NCBI GenBank assembly: GCA_038030265.1
Contig: CM075943.1
Span: 41,788,001-41,852,000, forward strand
DNA length: 64,000 nucleotides
DNA from: Corythucha ciliata
Lineage: Eukaryota; Arthropoda; Insecta; Hemiptera; Tingidae
Reading direction: 5' to 3'
A model generated the notes under the pieces. The model was not told where the DNA came from, did no database searches, and saw nothing but the letters and a program-made list of their open reading frames with translations. Shown here in pieces: positions 23,251-34,913 of this stretch (within the stretch, counting starts at the first letter, position 1; each line of letters opens with the position of its first letter). The position numbers and the translations under genes were made by a program.

Positions 23251-23405
23251 TTAATTTTTTATTTGTTGTTTATTCTTCAAATGCAATGTTATTTTAATTT
23301 TTCCTGTGCCAGAGCTTGGATTTCTCGAGAAAGAGAGCAAAACAAATGAATTTTGCCAGCTGTTATTATTCACATTTTCAGCCCAAAATGTATGACTTTT
23401 TCGCT
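23068..23405. repeat. Second, overlapping inverted repeat
   Basis: Sequence at about 23070-23115 ('gcgaaaaagtcatacatttt' then 'gggctaaaaatatgaataat') is the reverse complement of about 23358-23405. One of these arms lies inside the foldback element above, so two alternative hairpins compete. This may be a nested or half-deleted longer element. Confidence 0.6.
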
Positions 23406-23827
23406 TCTTTTCGAATTTTATTGTCAAAGGAGGGAGATAATTCCACTTTCGAGTACACCGTTGGAAAGCTGGGAAAACGGAGAAGTTTTTATGACGCTTG
23501 ACAACGTGTGAAGCAATTTTTGGCGACACAGTAAATTGTTGTTTGAAGTCAAATTTTTGTTTTTTTGCATTGACGCAACGAAAACGTTACGTTTTTAGGC
23601 GCTTTTGACCACTTAGAATATTGATTTTGCATTCCTCCCATAGAAAATTTTCCGTAGATTACGAAACTGCCATTACTTTTGAAAAAAAAGTGAAGTAGAA
23701 GTTGAGAAATAGCAGGTTTTCGTTGAAAAATACAGTTGCGCCTAAAAAAAATATTACTCGAAAACAAAAAGAGATAGGCCACTATCCGAATAGGACTTTT
23801 TTATGCCATTTTTGATGTACTATTACC

Positions 23828-23853
23828 CATTTTTTTTTTTTTTTTTTTTTTTG
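23828..23853. repeat. Poly(T) tract
   Basis: A run of about 20 T, followed by 'gctactcaaaaccgaccaccctgtatata'-type sequence. The CACCCTGTATA word resembles a Tc1/mariner terminus, but I found no partner end. Confidence 0.5.
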
Positions 23854-24102
23854 CTACTCAAAACCGACCACCCTGTATATAAACATGTGTGTAAATAAAG
23901 AATATATATGGATTCCGTAGACCACTGAATTCGTGTTCTAGAGGTTCTGAAACATGGAAAAAACATGACATGACCCATGTTTGCCACCATCACGACGAGA
24001 CCAATAGTGCATTTCATTCTGAAAATAGCAAATTAGATCCTCGGTGGTAAACCAAAAGTACGTTCCTACTCGTCTACAAAATCTGATTAATTTCACCAAC
24101 CA

Positions 24103-24225
24103 ATTTCACCACCGGGAGTTAAGTTGGAGTTACCTAACTCTAACATTGTTTACATAAATAGTGACGCCTTTTTTCAGTTAATTCTGAGTTAACGTAACTC
24201 AAACCTTAACTCTCGGTGGTGAAAT
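24103..24225. mobile_element. Foldback MITE, termini ATTTCACCACCG
   Basis: The left arm atttcaccaccgggagttaa (24103 on, continuing 'gttggagttacctaactc') pairs with the right arm, which ends 'cttaactctcggtggtgaaat'. It is about 123 bp, AT-rich in the middle and non-coding. Confidence 0.7.
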
Positions 24226-26962
24226 CCACCATAAGTGACCGTTGAGTCCAACTAGAATCAGAGAGAAGTTTAATTTAAAAAGCATCATTTTTAGTTTGCT
24301 GTAGCTACAATTACGACCATGTAATTTTATCCTGCAGCGGGGAATGTTCACTTAGTTGGCTTCAAGGTATAATTGCTCAGATATTGAACTATAGAAAGGG
24401 ATCAACTGCCTTTGTCTAGGTACATTTTTCGTAATTGGTTAAATATTATCATATTTATTGCCGGTATATTGATTTTTTGTTCATCCGCTTATTTTTTTTT
24501 TATTCTTCCTCTCAGTTCACTGTCTCCATTATTCATGAACCATCGTCTTTCTCGACGACAGAAATTCCAATCGTGACGCGGAGCTTCAACCGTCTCGTCC
24601 CACCAGCTTTGTCCACCAAGAGGGATATCTCAATTGAATCCTGGTGCGGTTAAAGGCAAATAAAAATAGAAAAGCCGAAGTATTAACGCATTCATTTAGC
24701 GTTTTTGTTCCTTTTGTTTTGTTTTTTTGTTTTTTGTTTTTTTTTTTAATTGTTTCACACAACGAACGATCTTCACAGATGCCGTGAAAACGAAAGGGTG
24801 CGGGTGTGGGTTCATTCAAACGTTGCTAAAATAAAACTTATCTTGGCGTGTGAAAGGTCGCGCTTACTGAAATTGGTTACAATGCTCTGTCAGGGGTGCA
24901 AAAAGGCGTGGGGGACATGAGGTAGCCGCGTTTCATTTGAGCAATTAGCATCTGTTGGAATGGAGCAAATTGTACAATTTCTTTAATTATTCGCAAATCG
25001 ATTGGTTTTAAATGTCGTTGTTATTCCTCCTCCCTTTTTGTACTCGTTTCTTACTCATTCTCTTTTTCCTTTCTTTTGTCTTTCATCATCCCCCCCCCCC
25101 CATTTTTTTAGATAAAGAACAAACATTTATTTCTCTAAGAGCAGAGCAAATATCGTGTAAATAGAGGAGGGAAAAAGTAGATAGCAGTAAAAAGTCCCTT
25201 TCCAGGCTTGTGCATTATTCATCAAGTAGAAAGACGTCATTTTTATTACTAAGAGAGATGGCTCCCTTTTATCTTTTCTGTTATTCAGCGAAAAGGTGTT
25301 TTCCCCCTTTTTTAGTTTTATAGAATTAATTTTTTCTTCTTAAAATAGTGAAGGTGGAAGAAATGTTCTTTTAGATTATCTCGGAACCGTCTGATTTATT
25401 TTCATGGGTTTTGTATCCATTAAAAGCCCGGCCCAATGCGCATTTGTTTTTCTTAAGTCTCGGCGTGTGGTGGCAATTAACTTGTGGGGTGGACCAACAT
25501 GGCATTGAAAAAGGTAACAGATAGAGCTATGCTCAAAAACTGGTAGTCTGTCTCCTTGAAATGCACCTGTACTACCCGTCGCTCATACGTTGTTAAAAGT
25601 GGCACATCGCCTCGAATTGCAAGACCAAAACCTCGATGAGTGGTTGAAGAGCCGAAAAACACGAAATAGCCTACCCAGCCCCTAAATTGCTCAAATTGTG
25701 TCGATATGAGGACAATACTAGAGATGCCCGGGGTACGATTTGACATGACAAATAGACTTAAACGACCAGAACCGGTCAAGTAGTTCAACCGGATCATGTG
25801 CTTACTCACCACAAAATAAAGAGTTCACGTCATGGGCGTTAAGCACCCGATTGGATATTGTTGATGCTTTTGTTAAATGACACAAAGAGGATGCGTTTTG
25901 AGGCAAGGTTAAGGCGTTTCATCTCTGTGACGTTGCTTTCAGCAGTTGCGACGGTCTGTGGAGACTGGAGAGTGAGCTGAATAGAAGCGACCACCTTCCT
26001 ACATTCCTACTCTCTTCATGCTACGCCTAGAGTGGATTATGACCCCCCACCCACCCACAACAAAGGAACAAAGGTGATACTGGTGGAAGGTCAACAGACT
26101 GGGACCTTCTCAGAAAGTGACTCAAGGAGGTGCTCCTCACTAGGGATCCGAATGAGGATGACCTCAGTTGTTCAAAGCACTGCCAACTGCCTCGATGCGT
26201 CACCGAGGAGGAATCAAGCGACTGGTGTCCCGGTGGACGCCAGCCACGTCAAGCGGTGAATCTTCAAAGTTGACCCTAAGGGAGCTCAGAAAAGACGTCC
26301 CAAAAAGGATGAATTGGCCAAATTTCAAATCCCAGCCAAATAGATCTGGCTCAAGACCTAAAAACTGTGAAAGAAGCGAGAACGAAATCACTCGTCGGCT
26401 ACGTCGAAATGATTACGATGAGAGAGTCATCAAATAACATGTGGGATCATGGACCTCACCTTCCTCTGACCAGCGCCTTTGGCTAATTCGCCCAACCCCA
26501 TCCATGGAACTTAAGCTTGGTAATAACACTTATTTAGGTTCGTTTGTCGGCCGGAGCTGCTCTGGACTGCTTGAACAGTCCGAAAAGCGTTCGTTTGCCA
26601 AATCTCAGAGAAGTTTGCTGCTCAAAATGTTCTAACCTTCTCAACAATTACGTTTCGTCAATCATTTCTGCCTGTGATGCGGGAATAAATCATAAAGGTA
26701 AGGTTGTTGTTATCTTGCAAGAAAAGCGTTCTTTTGGTTTTCAAAAATGACATCAATCCCGGACTGCTCAAACTACACCTGCAGCACTACACTGTACGAC
26801 AAACGAACGAACCTTTTATAATTGGTAAACAGCGGGAAAAACAATTCGGTAACGAAAAAAGAAGGAGAATTTGCAACTACCTAATCAAATGAGAGAGTGC
26901 TCGTCACGGGTTCCTGGTCTTATTGACGGGCTATAGCCGACGTCATCGTCCTTATACATCCT
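24226..26962. other. No recognisable gene
   Basis: It contains a 111-codon minus frame (25477-25812) and overlapping frames at 26032-26437. None shows a domain, and none has a matching frame nearby that would suggest a spliced gene. A C run lies at about 25090. The word attgacgggctatagc at about 26922-26937 matches one end of the inverted repeat at 31868/35410. Confidence 0.4.
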
Positions 26963-27119
26963 AAAGGCCCCGCCACTCCGAACGCGAACTGCCGCGCGGA
27001 CTGGTCCGCACGTGGGAAAACTACTTATTGTAACGGGATATACCTCACCCATGTTGTCATAGTTTGTTGGTGAGCGGACCAGTCCGCGCGGTAGTTCGCG
27101 TTCTGTGCGGCAAGGCCTT
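26963..27119. mobile_element. GC-rich foldback MITE, termini AAGGCC
   Basis: The left arm ('aaggccccgccactccg', then 'aacgcgaactgccgcgcgga', then 'ctggtccgc') is the reverse complement of the right arm ('gcggaccag', 'tccgcgcggtagttcgcgtt', 'ctgtgcggcaaggcctt'). The arms are about 48 bp around an AT-rich loop of about 55 bp. Its base composition is markedly richer in G+C than its surroundings. It is non-coding. Confidence 0.8.
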
Positions 27120-30100
27120 AATCCTCAGCACCTAACATGGCTGCAACAGGGGCAAAAGAAAGAGAAAAAAGGAATGTGGCCCTAGAAATCTGCTGCCCGG
27201 CCCGAGCCAGGAACCCTCGGGAGCCCGAGGTCATCATCCTTACTTGGCGATGTTGTCAAAGACACGAGCAGTCGATAAGATGGAAAGAGTATTCAATCCG
27301 TGAGCTTTTTTGTGTTTATTTAGTGTTGTTGAATTTGTTTTCCGTCATTGTCATGGGCTGTAACAGAGGGTAGCAATTGTGGTTGGTCGAGAGCGGACTT
27401 GGAAAAGTGTCCCTGTAATCGACAATGAGACTTTTTCAGTCAGAGCAGACACATCGGGACACCGAGTCGAACGAAGTCCAATTGTTGTGTTTCATTTTAT
27501 CCCAATGTATTCGTCATTCTGATGGAAGTTTGTTCTTACAGAATCCCAACACACAAAACGATATTGAAATGTATAGAAAACTACTGTTGATAACAACACC
27601 TCAATTGACTGCCGCTATAAGCTGTCGTTTTGACTGTTGTTAATATTACAGAACGGTCCCCCTGAATGGAATTCTACAGGCAACACTACTGAAACTCTTC
27701 AATGATATTTGAGATTCCAGAGAGTGCCCCGACGCATAGCGTGAGGCTGTCATCGCCACATAAACATTAAACAACGCACATAAAAGTGCGTTACCTACTC
27801 GAGTGAAGATATAAAACACACATTTCACTTTTAAATGGCAGAAGAGGGAACGCCAAATCAGGATAATACAAAGAGGGAGAATGATCATCCACACAGACCA
27901 ATAAAAATGATCCAATCAGAGGACAAAAACGACCTGGGGAGATAAAGGGCGTTTCGTTATTCTCAAAAAGTATCAGTTTCGAGGTGTATTGGATGTGGAA
28001 AATGTTTCCTTTTTAACGGAAAAAGGATAATTTTAGGTTGGAAGTTTGTTCCCTCGTCATAAAAAAAAGGTCAGATAAGAAACTCTTCTCTCGAGTTGTC
28101 TCAGTTGTGGTAATATTTTTTTGGACGATTTTTTCACCTACGGGATGAAAGAATTCCTACTGTTCACCCTTTTTCTTTATTAAGCAAAGTAATTGTTTCC
28201 AGGCTAAGCAACTATTTAATTAATAGCATGAATAATAATCGGTGACTAGCCCACAACTGTGGGACAACAGTACAAATAACAAATTCCTAATTTTTCGGGA
28301 TTGCAATTAAATTCACGCTCTAATTTGTCCCCACTGACTTTGCCCGCACGCATTCATCAGCCCTCGATAGAACCTTGATGTACGCTGAGCGCTGTCCTTG
28401 CTGGACCGCTTCGTCCAAAACAAAATTTTGTCAACGCAAAATGTTCATAATTTATCGTGAACATGAATGTGAGATTGTTAGGCTCTAACCTTCATCGCTG
28501 TTAGTGTCGTGCGTGCCGAAGCATACCCATCCATCTTCATTCAGGAAATTGTTGAATGTAAAGTTGGATGAAACCGGGTATATCTAGGAGTTTTTCGACA
28601 AGGGAAATCCAAAAATAAATACCGATTTTCCATCTTGTGAGGCGTTTTCTGTTTTTGGCAGTCACTCTGTCTGGAGACGCTCTTACTTGGAGATGCATGC
28701 TCCTGCCTTGTCATTCTATTATCAATAAATATGTGCTCAATACTAATGCATCATGAATGATATTTCCACGGCTAATTATTACAATTCCATGGGTAATTAT
28801 TCATAGGGTTCTCTCGTTACTCCAAATGAATTGGCAGAGAAGAAAAGAATTGGCATGCTCTCGAATTGCATTTTTCAAATAGACGTTCAATCGAATCGTT
28901 AAGCATCAATGCGATAAAGTGAAAAGCAGTACGAAGGTGTAGGAAGAAATAGGTTCTTGTGGATAATACACTTTGCTGTGATATTATCATTGTGCAATAT
29001 AGGTTTGTGTGCCCGTTAACACGCTCTTGTTCAACAGACAGAGTCGATTTGCTACGACTGATAAAGCTCGAACCGACACTTCGAGATGGAAACGGAGAAC
29101 TCACGCCTTTTCATGCGCAATCTCTTACCGCGTGTACCTTTATTCTTGACTCCACTCCACCCGTCTTTCAGGTCAACCGTACTGCGTCAACACCGAAATA
29201 ACTTGCTCTGTTTAGCATAGAAGCATTTCCTTGAGGCACGAGACAGAGTTCCGGGCGTTTTTTGGGTGATGGGGGAGGGGAGTGAATGAGAACGACCTTC
29301 GTAGCTACAGGATATCTACCCAGATAATAGAAATGCTAAACGCACTTGTCTTCGTGATAATATCGTACCCTCTTTCATTCCCATTTTCCTTGTGAAGCGA
29401 GAAACGAAAAGGTTAAAATGGAAAGGGAAGAATGAAACAACTGGAGGGTGCAACTCACAAGTGAATTAATCAGGGCGACCCGTGCAGAACGGGACCGTTA
29501 AACACGAAAGACCCACAGGGGTGGAAGGGGAGTCAAATGTACAGCAGGGGGTCCCTGCTGTCTCCGCGAGATTATTTCTCATGGAATGAATATTACATAT
29601 ACGATTTCCGAGAAATGAGGCAGGCTTGGCAGAACGACGAGGACGGAGGACGGTGCGGTGCTGTGAAACGAATGAAAGCTCGTGACAAGTCGTCCAAGCG
29701 ATAATTCAACATGGCAGATGTGGATTTATTTAAATTTATTTCCGTCGTGTCTCTTTCCATCCCTCAACTACACGTTTGGGCTGAAGTTCCCGACGGGCGC
29801 AGAGGTCCTTTCCCTTGAACAAAATGGAATCACCTCAGGGCCAAACTCGCCCTGAGTTTCCGTGTGTGTAGATACATGGTGTTCACCACATTGAAAAACA
29901 AAACTTTCCCCTTGAATTATTATTTTCCAGCTGTCGACCTCTTTCAAGACTCTTTTGATAAATTTAATGTATTTTCATTTTTTTTCTCTCCTAGTTTTAT
30001 AGCGTTGAGCAGCAAAAAAAATATATTGTACTTTATATTCTATTTTAGTCTTCTCGTCTCTTTAAACCACCCATGTTTTTCATATTTTCACACTGAAATG

Positions 30101-31329
30101 CTCACTTTTATTCTCAGACATCCAGAGCCGTTCATCGCTTTGTGAATTATGCAAATTTAAGCTGTGTTAATGTTTAAATAGCGAGAGAGAGTCGTCAGCA
30201 AAAGAACACACTTTTTATAAAAGCAACCTCTTCCTTCTAATTTAGCACCACCACCCCACCTTAACGCTCTTCAAGAAATCATATTCTACGATCCGTGTGC
30301 CTTTATTCATACATCCAGAACATTATGATTTTAATGATCCTGGGGAAGTTGGAAAAATGTAGTTTGTACAACTGCGCGGTTGTGGGTAACGTTTTGTACA
30401 AGATTTCATTTGTATAAGATTTCCGCCATTTAGATTTCCACTCTAATTACTTTCAAAAGGCGGGCATAAAATAGAAATCATTAACGCTGAAATTACTTCC
30501 TTTCACAAGAGATCTCATATATATTTTTTTCTTTTTACGCGTTTCTTCCAATTACTTTAAAGATGCCAGGTGACAGAATGGAATGTAAGCACATCCCTAG
30601 AATTAAAGTTGTATAGAACTGACTGGTCGCTTTAATAACCATGGAAGTTTGATCATGGAATGAGTTAAATGGCCAACAAAATCTGCTCCACAGCGTCAGA
30701 TCCTTCGAAGTATATGGTTACATCCTATTTTTAAATGGGTTTTTCTTTATTTCTTACAGGAACCCCAAAAAAAGCTAATTGGTTTCTTCATGAATTTCGC
30801 TCTTTACTTTTCCGCCATCTGCTTGTTAAGAAAATAAAGAGCTTGTTTTAATATCCTCACCGTTGTTTTTTCTGCCTCATTTGAATCTTTATTCTAATAA
30901 TGAAAGTACTTCAATTAAAATATTGATCCTTTAGGAGGTATCTTCTTCCCTCATTGATTAATTTATTTTTATTTGATAGCTTCAGTTTTCACTCTAACAG
31001 GCGAATTTACGGAAATTGGTTTAGGAACTGGAGCGAAAAATCAATTCCTCTTCGAGGTGAGTGTAAAGCCCTGTCTAGACACTCGTGTTTTGTTTTTTCT
31101 TTAAAGACTACATGACTGTACCAAAGGAGTTTGCGTGTGTAGACGGGAAACGACGAGACTTTGAAGCGGACCGACCTCGACTATCTTGAGTTAGCGCAAA
31201 CTATGTATTATGTACTCAGGCAGTATGTTCAGCGTTAATTAGTAGTTTCATAGCTAGGTAAGTTAATTGGGGCGAAATTACCCTTTTAGAGCCCAGTAGG
31301 TAGTTTCTCCCCAGACTTTCCCCATGAGC
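27120..31329. other. No recognisable gene
   Basis: AT-rich sequence with frames up to 95 codons, none recognised. Near 29150-29170 there is an acceptor-like 'cgtctttcaggtc' but no convincing exon around it. Confidence 0.4.
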
Positions 31330-31470
31330 AGTGCGCTAGCGATTTTTCTAAATTTCAGGCGTAAAAGAGCAACGAACGCCAATTTTAGCGTTGAATGAGT
31401 GTTTTTTCCTCGGAACTTTGTTCCTAAATCCACGAACATAACACCTAAAAATCCCTATTTTTCCATATTT
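31330..31470 (-). repeat. Short family A ~30-mer cluster
   Basis: Units include 'cgatttttctaaatttcag', 'cgaacgccaattttagcg' and 'ttgaatgagtgttttttcc'. It is a fragment of the same family as the longer arrays. Confidence 0.5.
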
Positions 31471-31867
31471 AAGCTTTTCAGGAGCCTCCTCGCAGAAGAA
31501 AGGTTCGGGTCCATGTGCCTCCCCTCTCCCGATTGACAATACTTCGGCACGCAATGATTATTAGACTTATTTGACGGATTTATTTAACCGGATGGATTAC
31601 ATTTTGACGGATTTCTGTCAAAATTTCGAGCTTGACTTGACGGAAAACGCAAAATGTTAGTTGATAACGCTGCCAACACCAAATTTGATAAACTTGAAAT
31701 TTAGGTTACACTCTGAGTGGGACTGCTCTGCGGTTAAAATCAACCCAATCAAGATATTTCACTGTCAAAATACGAACAAACCAAGAATTAAGCCATCTTT
31801 GTTTATTCGGGCGACACAACCCAAATATCGCGAGTTTGGCTGTTCCATGCGTTAGATTTGAGAAATA

Positions 31868-31912
31868 CCGCTATAGCCCGTCAAGTTAAACGTGGGCCTC
31901 ACCCTCCTGTGA
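31868..31912. repeat. Inverted repeat, left copy, bracketing the gypsy fragment
   Basis: 'ctatagcccgtcaagttaaa' then 'cgtgggcctcaccctcctgtg' is the reverse complement, with a few mismatches, of about 35366-35410. The left copy lies directly before the decayed gypsy pol. It could be a terminus of a dispersed repeat rather than of the gypsy element itself. Confidence 0.6.
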
Positions 31913-31943
31913 TCAGTCCCATAGTCTCTCGAAATCCGAAATG

Positions 31944-32424
31944 AAGTGGGCTCAAATAGGAAAAGAATTTCTTGCTGTCTGCATGTGAAAGGTTTCACGA
32001 ATTCACTTTCGGTCGCCACATGATTGTATATAGTGACCACAAGCCCCTGGAAGGCACAATGAAGAAAGATATCAGCGCCTTGACCACTCGAATTCAGAAT
32101 ATTCGGCTGAAACTTTTGAGGTATTCTTTTACGATAGAACTCCGTCCAGGTGCAAACATTTTTATTGCTGATGCGCCATCCAGAGTGTTTTTTGCAAACG
32201 AGTATTGCCATAATGATTTAGACTTGTCTGTTCATTCTCTTATCCAAAATTTACCTACGTCTGAAAAGAAAAAAGAAGAATTTCGTGAGGCTACATCCCA
32301 TGACCCTGAATTGTCTGCTATGGCGCGCCTCGTGTCTGTTGGCTCGCCTGCCTCCAAATCCTCTGTTCCTGAGATTGTTCGCAAGTACTGGAATCTTTAT
32401 CCTTTGGAGACGGTCTTTTGTTAA
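31944..32424 (+). pseudogene. pol: Ty3/gypsy pol fragment: RNase H end and connection
   Basis: The product would be the RNase H part of a gypsy polyprotein, which removes the RNA template during reverse transcription. The first bases read K-W-A-Q-I-G-K-E-F-L-A-V, the conserved helix holding the catalytic Glu. A frameshift near 31975 then leads into the frame 31972-32424 with 'CERFHEFTFGR', 'YSDHKPLEG' (the catalytic Asp of the S/TDHKPL motif) and 'RPGANIFIADAPSR', the usual end of RNase H in K02A2.6/mag-like elements. No RT lies upstream, so the element is 5'-truncated. A stop ends this frame inside the connection region, where the integrase zinc domain continues in another frame. Confidence 0.85.
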
Positions 32425-32654
32425 ATGGCTTTAAAATAGTTGTTCCTCGGATTTTGAGGCCAGCCATGTTGTCTGTGGTTCATGAATCACACTTGGGTAT
32501 AAATAAATGTAAAGCTCGGGCACGAGAAGCGCTATATTGGCCCGGAATGGCTGCTGACATCGAAAGACTCGTGGGGCATTGTGTGGTTTGTCAAACCTTT
32601 CGGTGTGCTAACGGGAATGAACGTTCATTCATCCAGGGAGAAAAAGTTATTTAG
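32418..32654 (+). pseudogene. pol: Ty3/gypsy integrase zinc-binding domain fragment
   Basis: This frame, shifted relative to the preceding one, carries the H2C2 integrase domain. 'HESHLGINKCKARAREALYW' supplies the His pair and 'VGHCVVCQT' the Cys pair. The spacing and the 'LYWPGM' motif are standard for gypsy integrases. After 'GNERSF' the sequence jumps straight to the 'YLVKMDYSSKW' segment in another frame. The strand carrying the first catalytic Asp of the DDE core (usually VG.DLF) is therefore deleted. Confidence 0.85.
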
Positions 32655-33085
32655 TAAAAATGGATTATTCCTCCAAGTGGCTTGAAATTAGGCCGCTGAC
32701 CTCAAAAACGTCCAGTGAAATAAAGCAGAAATTTGAAGACATTTTTTCTACTCTGGGAAGCCCCGATCTGGTGATAGCTGACAATGTTCCCTTCAACAGT
32801 GCTGAGTTCAATACGTGTGCGGAATTGTGGAATTTTTCTGTTCGTGCTACAAGTCCTCGCTATCCACAGGCGAATGGATTAGCGGAAAAGGCGGTCGATA
32901 TTGTCAAACGTTTAATGCGAAAAACTCATGTCACCAAAGGTTCGTTGCAATCTGCTATACTTGAGTATAAAAACACGCCCATTCCCGGCATTGAATTGTC
33001 TCCGGCTCAAATGCTACTTCACAGAAGACTGAAAAGTAAGATCCCTATCCATACTAGGCTTCTCGTTCCTCATATCCACGGTTAA
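32645..33085 (+). pseudogene. pol: Ty3/gypsy integrase catalytic core fragment
   Basis: The frame includes 'MDYSSKWLE', 'SPDLVIADNVPFNS' (second catalytic Asp) and 'YPQANGLAEKAV' (catalytic Glu). Counting between this Asp and Glu gives 34 residues, not the usual 35: 'DNVPFNS' lacks one residue of the normal DNGPQF pattern. Together with the missing first Asp, this shows an inactive integrase. The ATG at 32660 is not a genuine start; the coding sense begins a few codons earlier. Confidence 0.85.
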
Positions 33086-33460
33086 GATCAGACCGGAGGC
33101 CAGACAGGGAAAACAAAAGCACTATTTTGATAGGAGTACTAAGGCACTTCCTGAACTTTCGCCTTCCCAACCCGTAGCGACTAGGAACCACAACAAGTGG
33201 GAGCCAGCTACTGTGGTTCAGAAATTAACTACTCCTAAGTCTTACTTGCTTCAAACTCCATCATACAGGTCCATCAGGGGGTCATATACAGAAGAAATCG
33301 AAAACTTATCTTGAAAGTAACCCCTGAAATCTTTAAACCACGCTTAGCTTCTCCTGATTGCAATAATTTTATTTCCCCTCAGGGTAATCCCAGAACCCAA
33401 CATCTTGATAGTTCTAGACCGCGAAGGCAACTTCGCCAACCGGCGCATTTGCAAAAATTT
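33086..33460 (+). pseudogene. pol: Ty3/gypsy pol C-terminal tail fragment
   Basis: After a frame change at about 33085 the text resumes as 'RQGKQKHYFDRSTKALPEL', then 'NKWEPATVVQKLTTPKSYLL', then 'GSYTEEIENL'. This is the usual C-terminal order of K02A2.6-like integrases (a basic KxYYDR motif, then a W.PATV..  ..SY chromobox-like segment). A further RPRRQLRQPAHL piece lies at about 33418-33453. No 3' LTR was identified. Confidence 0.7.
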
Positions 33461-33610
33461 TGTTTTTTCTTGAATAAAAGGGTAAAAAATAATGTTGCAT
33501 TATATTATCATCATTTCAGTGTTCCAGTGTTTGATTATTTCTTGACAATATTAACTGACCAGATAGTTTTGTTCTGATTTCTTGGCTTTAAAAAAAAATA
33601 CTTTTTGTTA

Positions 33611-33972
33611 CTTTTATACAAAGTCATATGGAAAACCAAGTCCTCAGACTCGAGGAAAACAATGTTTTTTATTTTGGGTTGGGATTTTTGCTCCCGTTAA
33701 GAATAAAAAAGGAGAAAACCCGCCAAATACAAAAATTATTATATTTATTTTCGGTTTGAAGTTGTAGCGTGATATCTATCTAGATACCATATGTTTTTTT
33801 CAACACTCAACTTTTGTATAATTTTTGAATTTAACGGGTAATCTACTTTCATAGTAGAGCAGCGCAACATATCGGGAGCAAAAATCACAACCCACGAACC
33901 GCTTCATTTTTTTAACATACAAATAATACAAAGTTTAATGACTTGGTTTTCCATATGACTTTGCTTTTATAA
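33611..33972. mobile_element. Foldback element with ~100-bp arms
   Basis: 'aaagtcatatggaaaaccaa' (33620 on) reappears reversed as 'ttggttttccatatgacttt' (33943-33962). Inside, 'gggatttttgctcccgttaa' (33681 on) pairs with 'atcgggagcaaaaatcac' (33870 on). The loop is AT-rich. It follows the end of the gypsy fragment but looks unrelated to it. Confidence 0.65.
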
Positions 33973-34109
33973 AAGGGAAAAGTTGTTTTAGATAACGTAA
34001 CCTCAGCCTAAGGTTACAAGGGATGAAGAAAATCAGTTCGCAAGAGTAGGTACTTGGTCTTGCAATCACTGGATAAATGTTTAATTAAAAATAAAGTGAT
34101 TTTACCGAG

Positions 34110-34330
34110 TTACTACGATCATTTAACCATGGAAATGGTTAAATCGACCATTGGGGCGCCAAAAATGGCCAATAATTCACTCTATTAGCTTGACGGAATA
34201 TTTGCAAGCAAAAAACGGATAAACTGACGAGTTTTGTCCGAAAATGACTGAACTGACTATTTGCGCGATAAAAACAGAACAGGCGATTCTTGCTCCAAAA
34301 ATAGCCAAACTGACTCTACACAACCTACAA
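34110..34330. repeat. Degenerate ~30-bp repeat array, family C (AAAATGGCCAAACTGAC)
   Basis: Units resemble 'gccaaaaatggccaataa', 'aaaatgactgaactgac' and 'ccaaaaatagccaaactgac' followed by 'gattcgcgc'-like ends. The unit length matches families A and B, but the core is distinct. A longer array lies at 36105-36345. Confidence 0.6.
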
Positions 34331-34436
34331 TTGTCTAACTTTATGATTAGTGCCCTTTAAAATACCTAGGGTCTTAAGGTCAATACAGACGTGACGCGGG
34401 AACATGCTGTCTCACGTGTGATATGAAAGTTCAACA

Positions 34437-34535
34437 TTGGCTTTTGTATGTTAACGTTCACATTGCTCGGACACGCATCATCCCACGTGTTCCCACGTCA
34501 CGTCAAAGCAATGTGAACGCAAACAAACAAAAGCC
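34437..34535. mobile_element. Short foldback MITE
   Basis: 'ggcttttgtatgttaacgtt' then 'cacattgct' pairs with 'agcaatgtgaacgc' then 'aaacaaacaaaagcc'. It is about 100 bp. Inside, 'cacgcatcatcccacgtgtt' leads into 'cccacgtcacgt', and the related words 'acgtgacgcgggaaca' lie just outside to the left (34390), so the real element may be longer. Confidence 0.5.
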
Positions 34536-34783
34536 TTTTTCTACAGTCGTTCAAAATAACCTACTTTGCTATCTTCCGTGGAAGATGCATCGAGGGTTTT
34601 TGCTCCTGAGCTTGGATATGAAATCCAAGCGTGAGCAATGGGCCCATTGCTGACGGTTATTCCCCTCAATTTTTCCATAGGCCTTCAGCTGAAGTATCGA
34701 GGAGCGAAAGCCACTGGCAATGTCCTTACTCCAGTAGTACACTAGAACAGTAACTGTAGCTTGTGTCCCACTGTCCTTTAGAT

Positions 34784-34913
34784 CCCGTTCACAAGCTCTG
34801 CGTCTGTCGTCTGTGGAGTCCATGCAACTAAACAAATTCGTTCCCTCGAAAAATGAAGCGTTTTGATAGGTTGCATAGGCTCCACAGATGCATAGCATAG
34901 AGCTTGCGAACAG
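34784..34913. mobile_element. Foldback MITE, family CCCGTTCACAAG, copy 2
   Basis: It begins cccgttcacaagctctgcg and ends 'agagcttgcgaacagg'. The core 'ccctcgaaaaatgaagcg' then 'ttttgataggttgca' is shared with copy 1 at 580-709. It abuts copy 3 without a gap. Confidence 0.75.

Noticed and set aside
25477..25812. 111-codon minus frame as an exon
   Set aside because: A donor-like GTGAGT lies near its start, but there is no recognisable domain and no acceptor-exon partner. The evidence is too weak.
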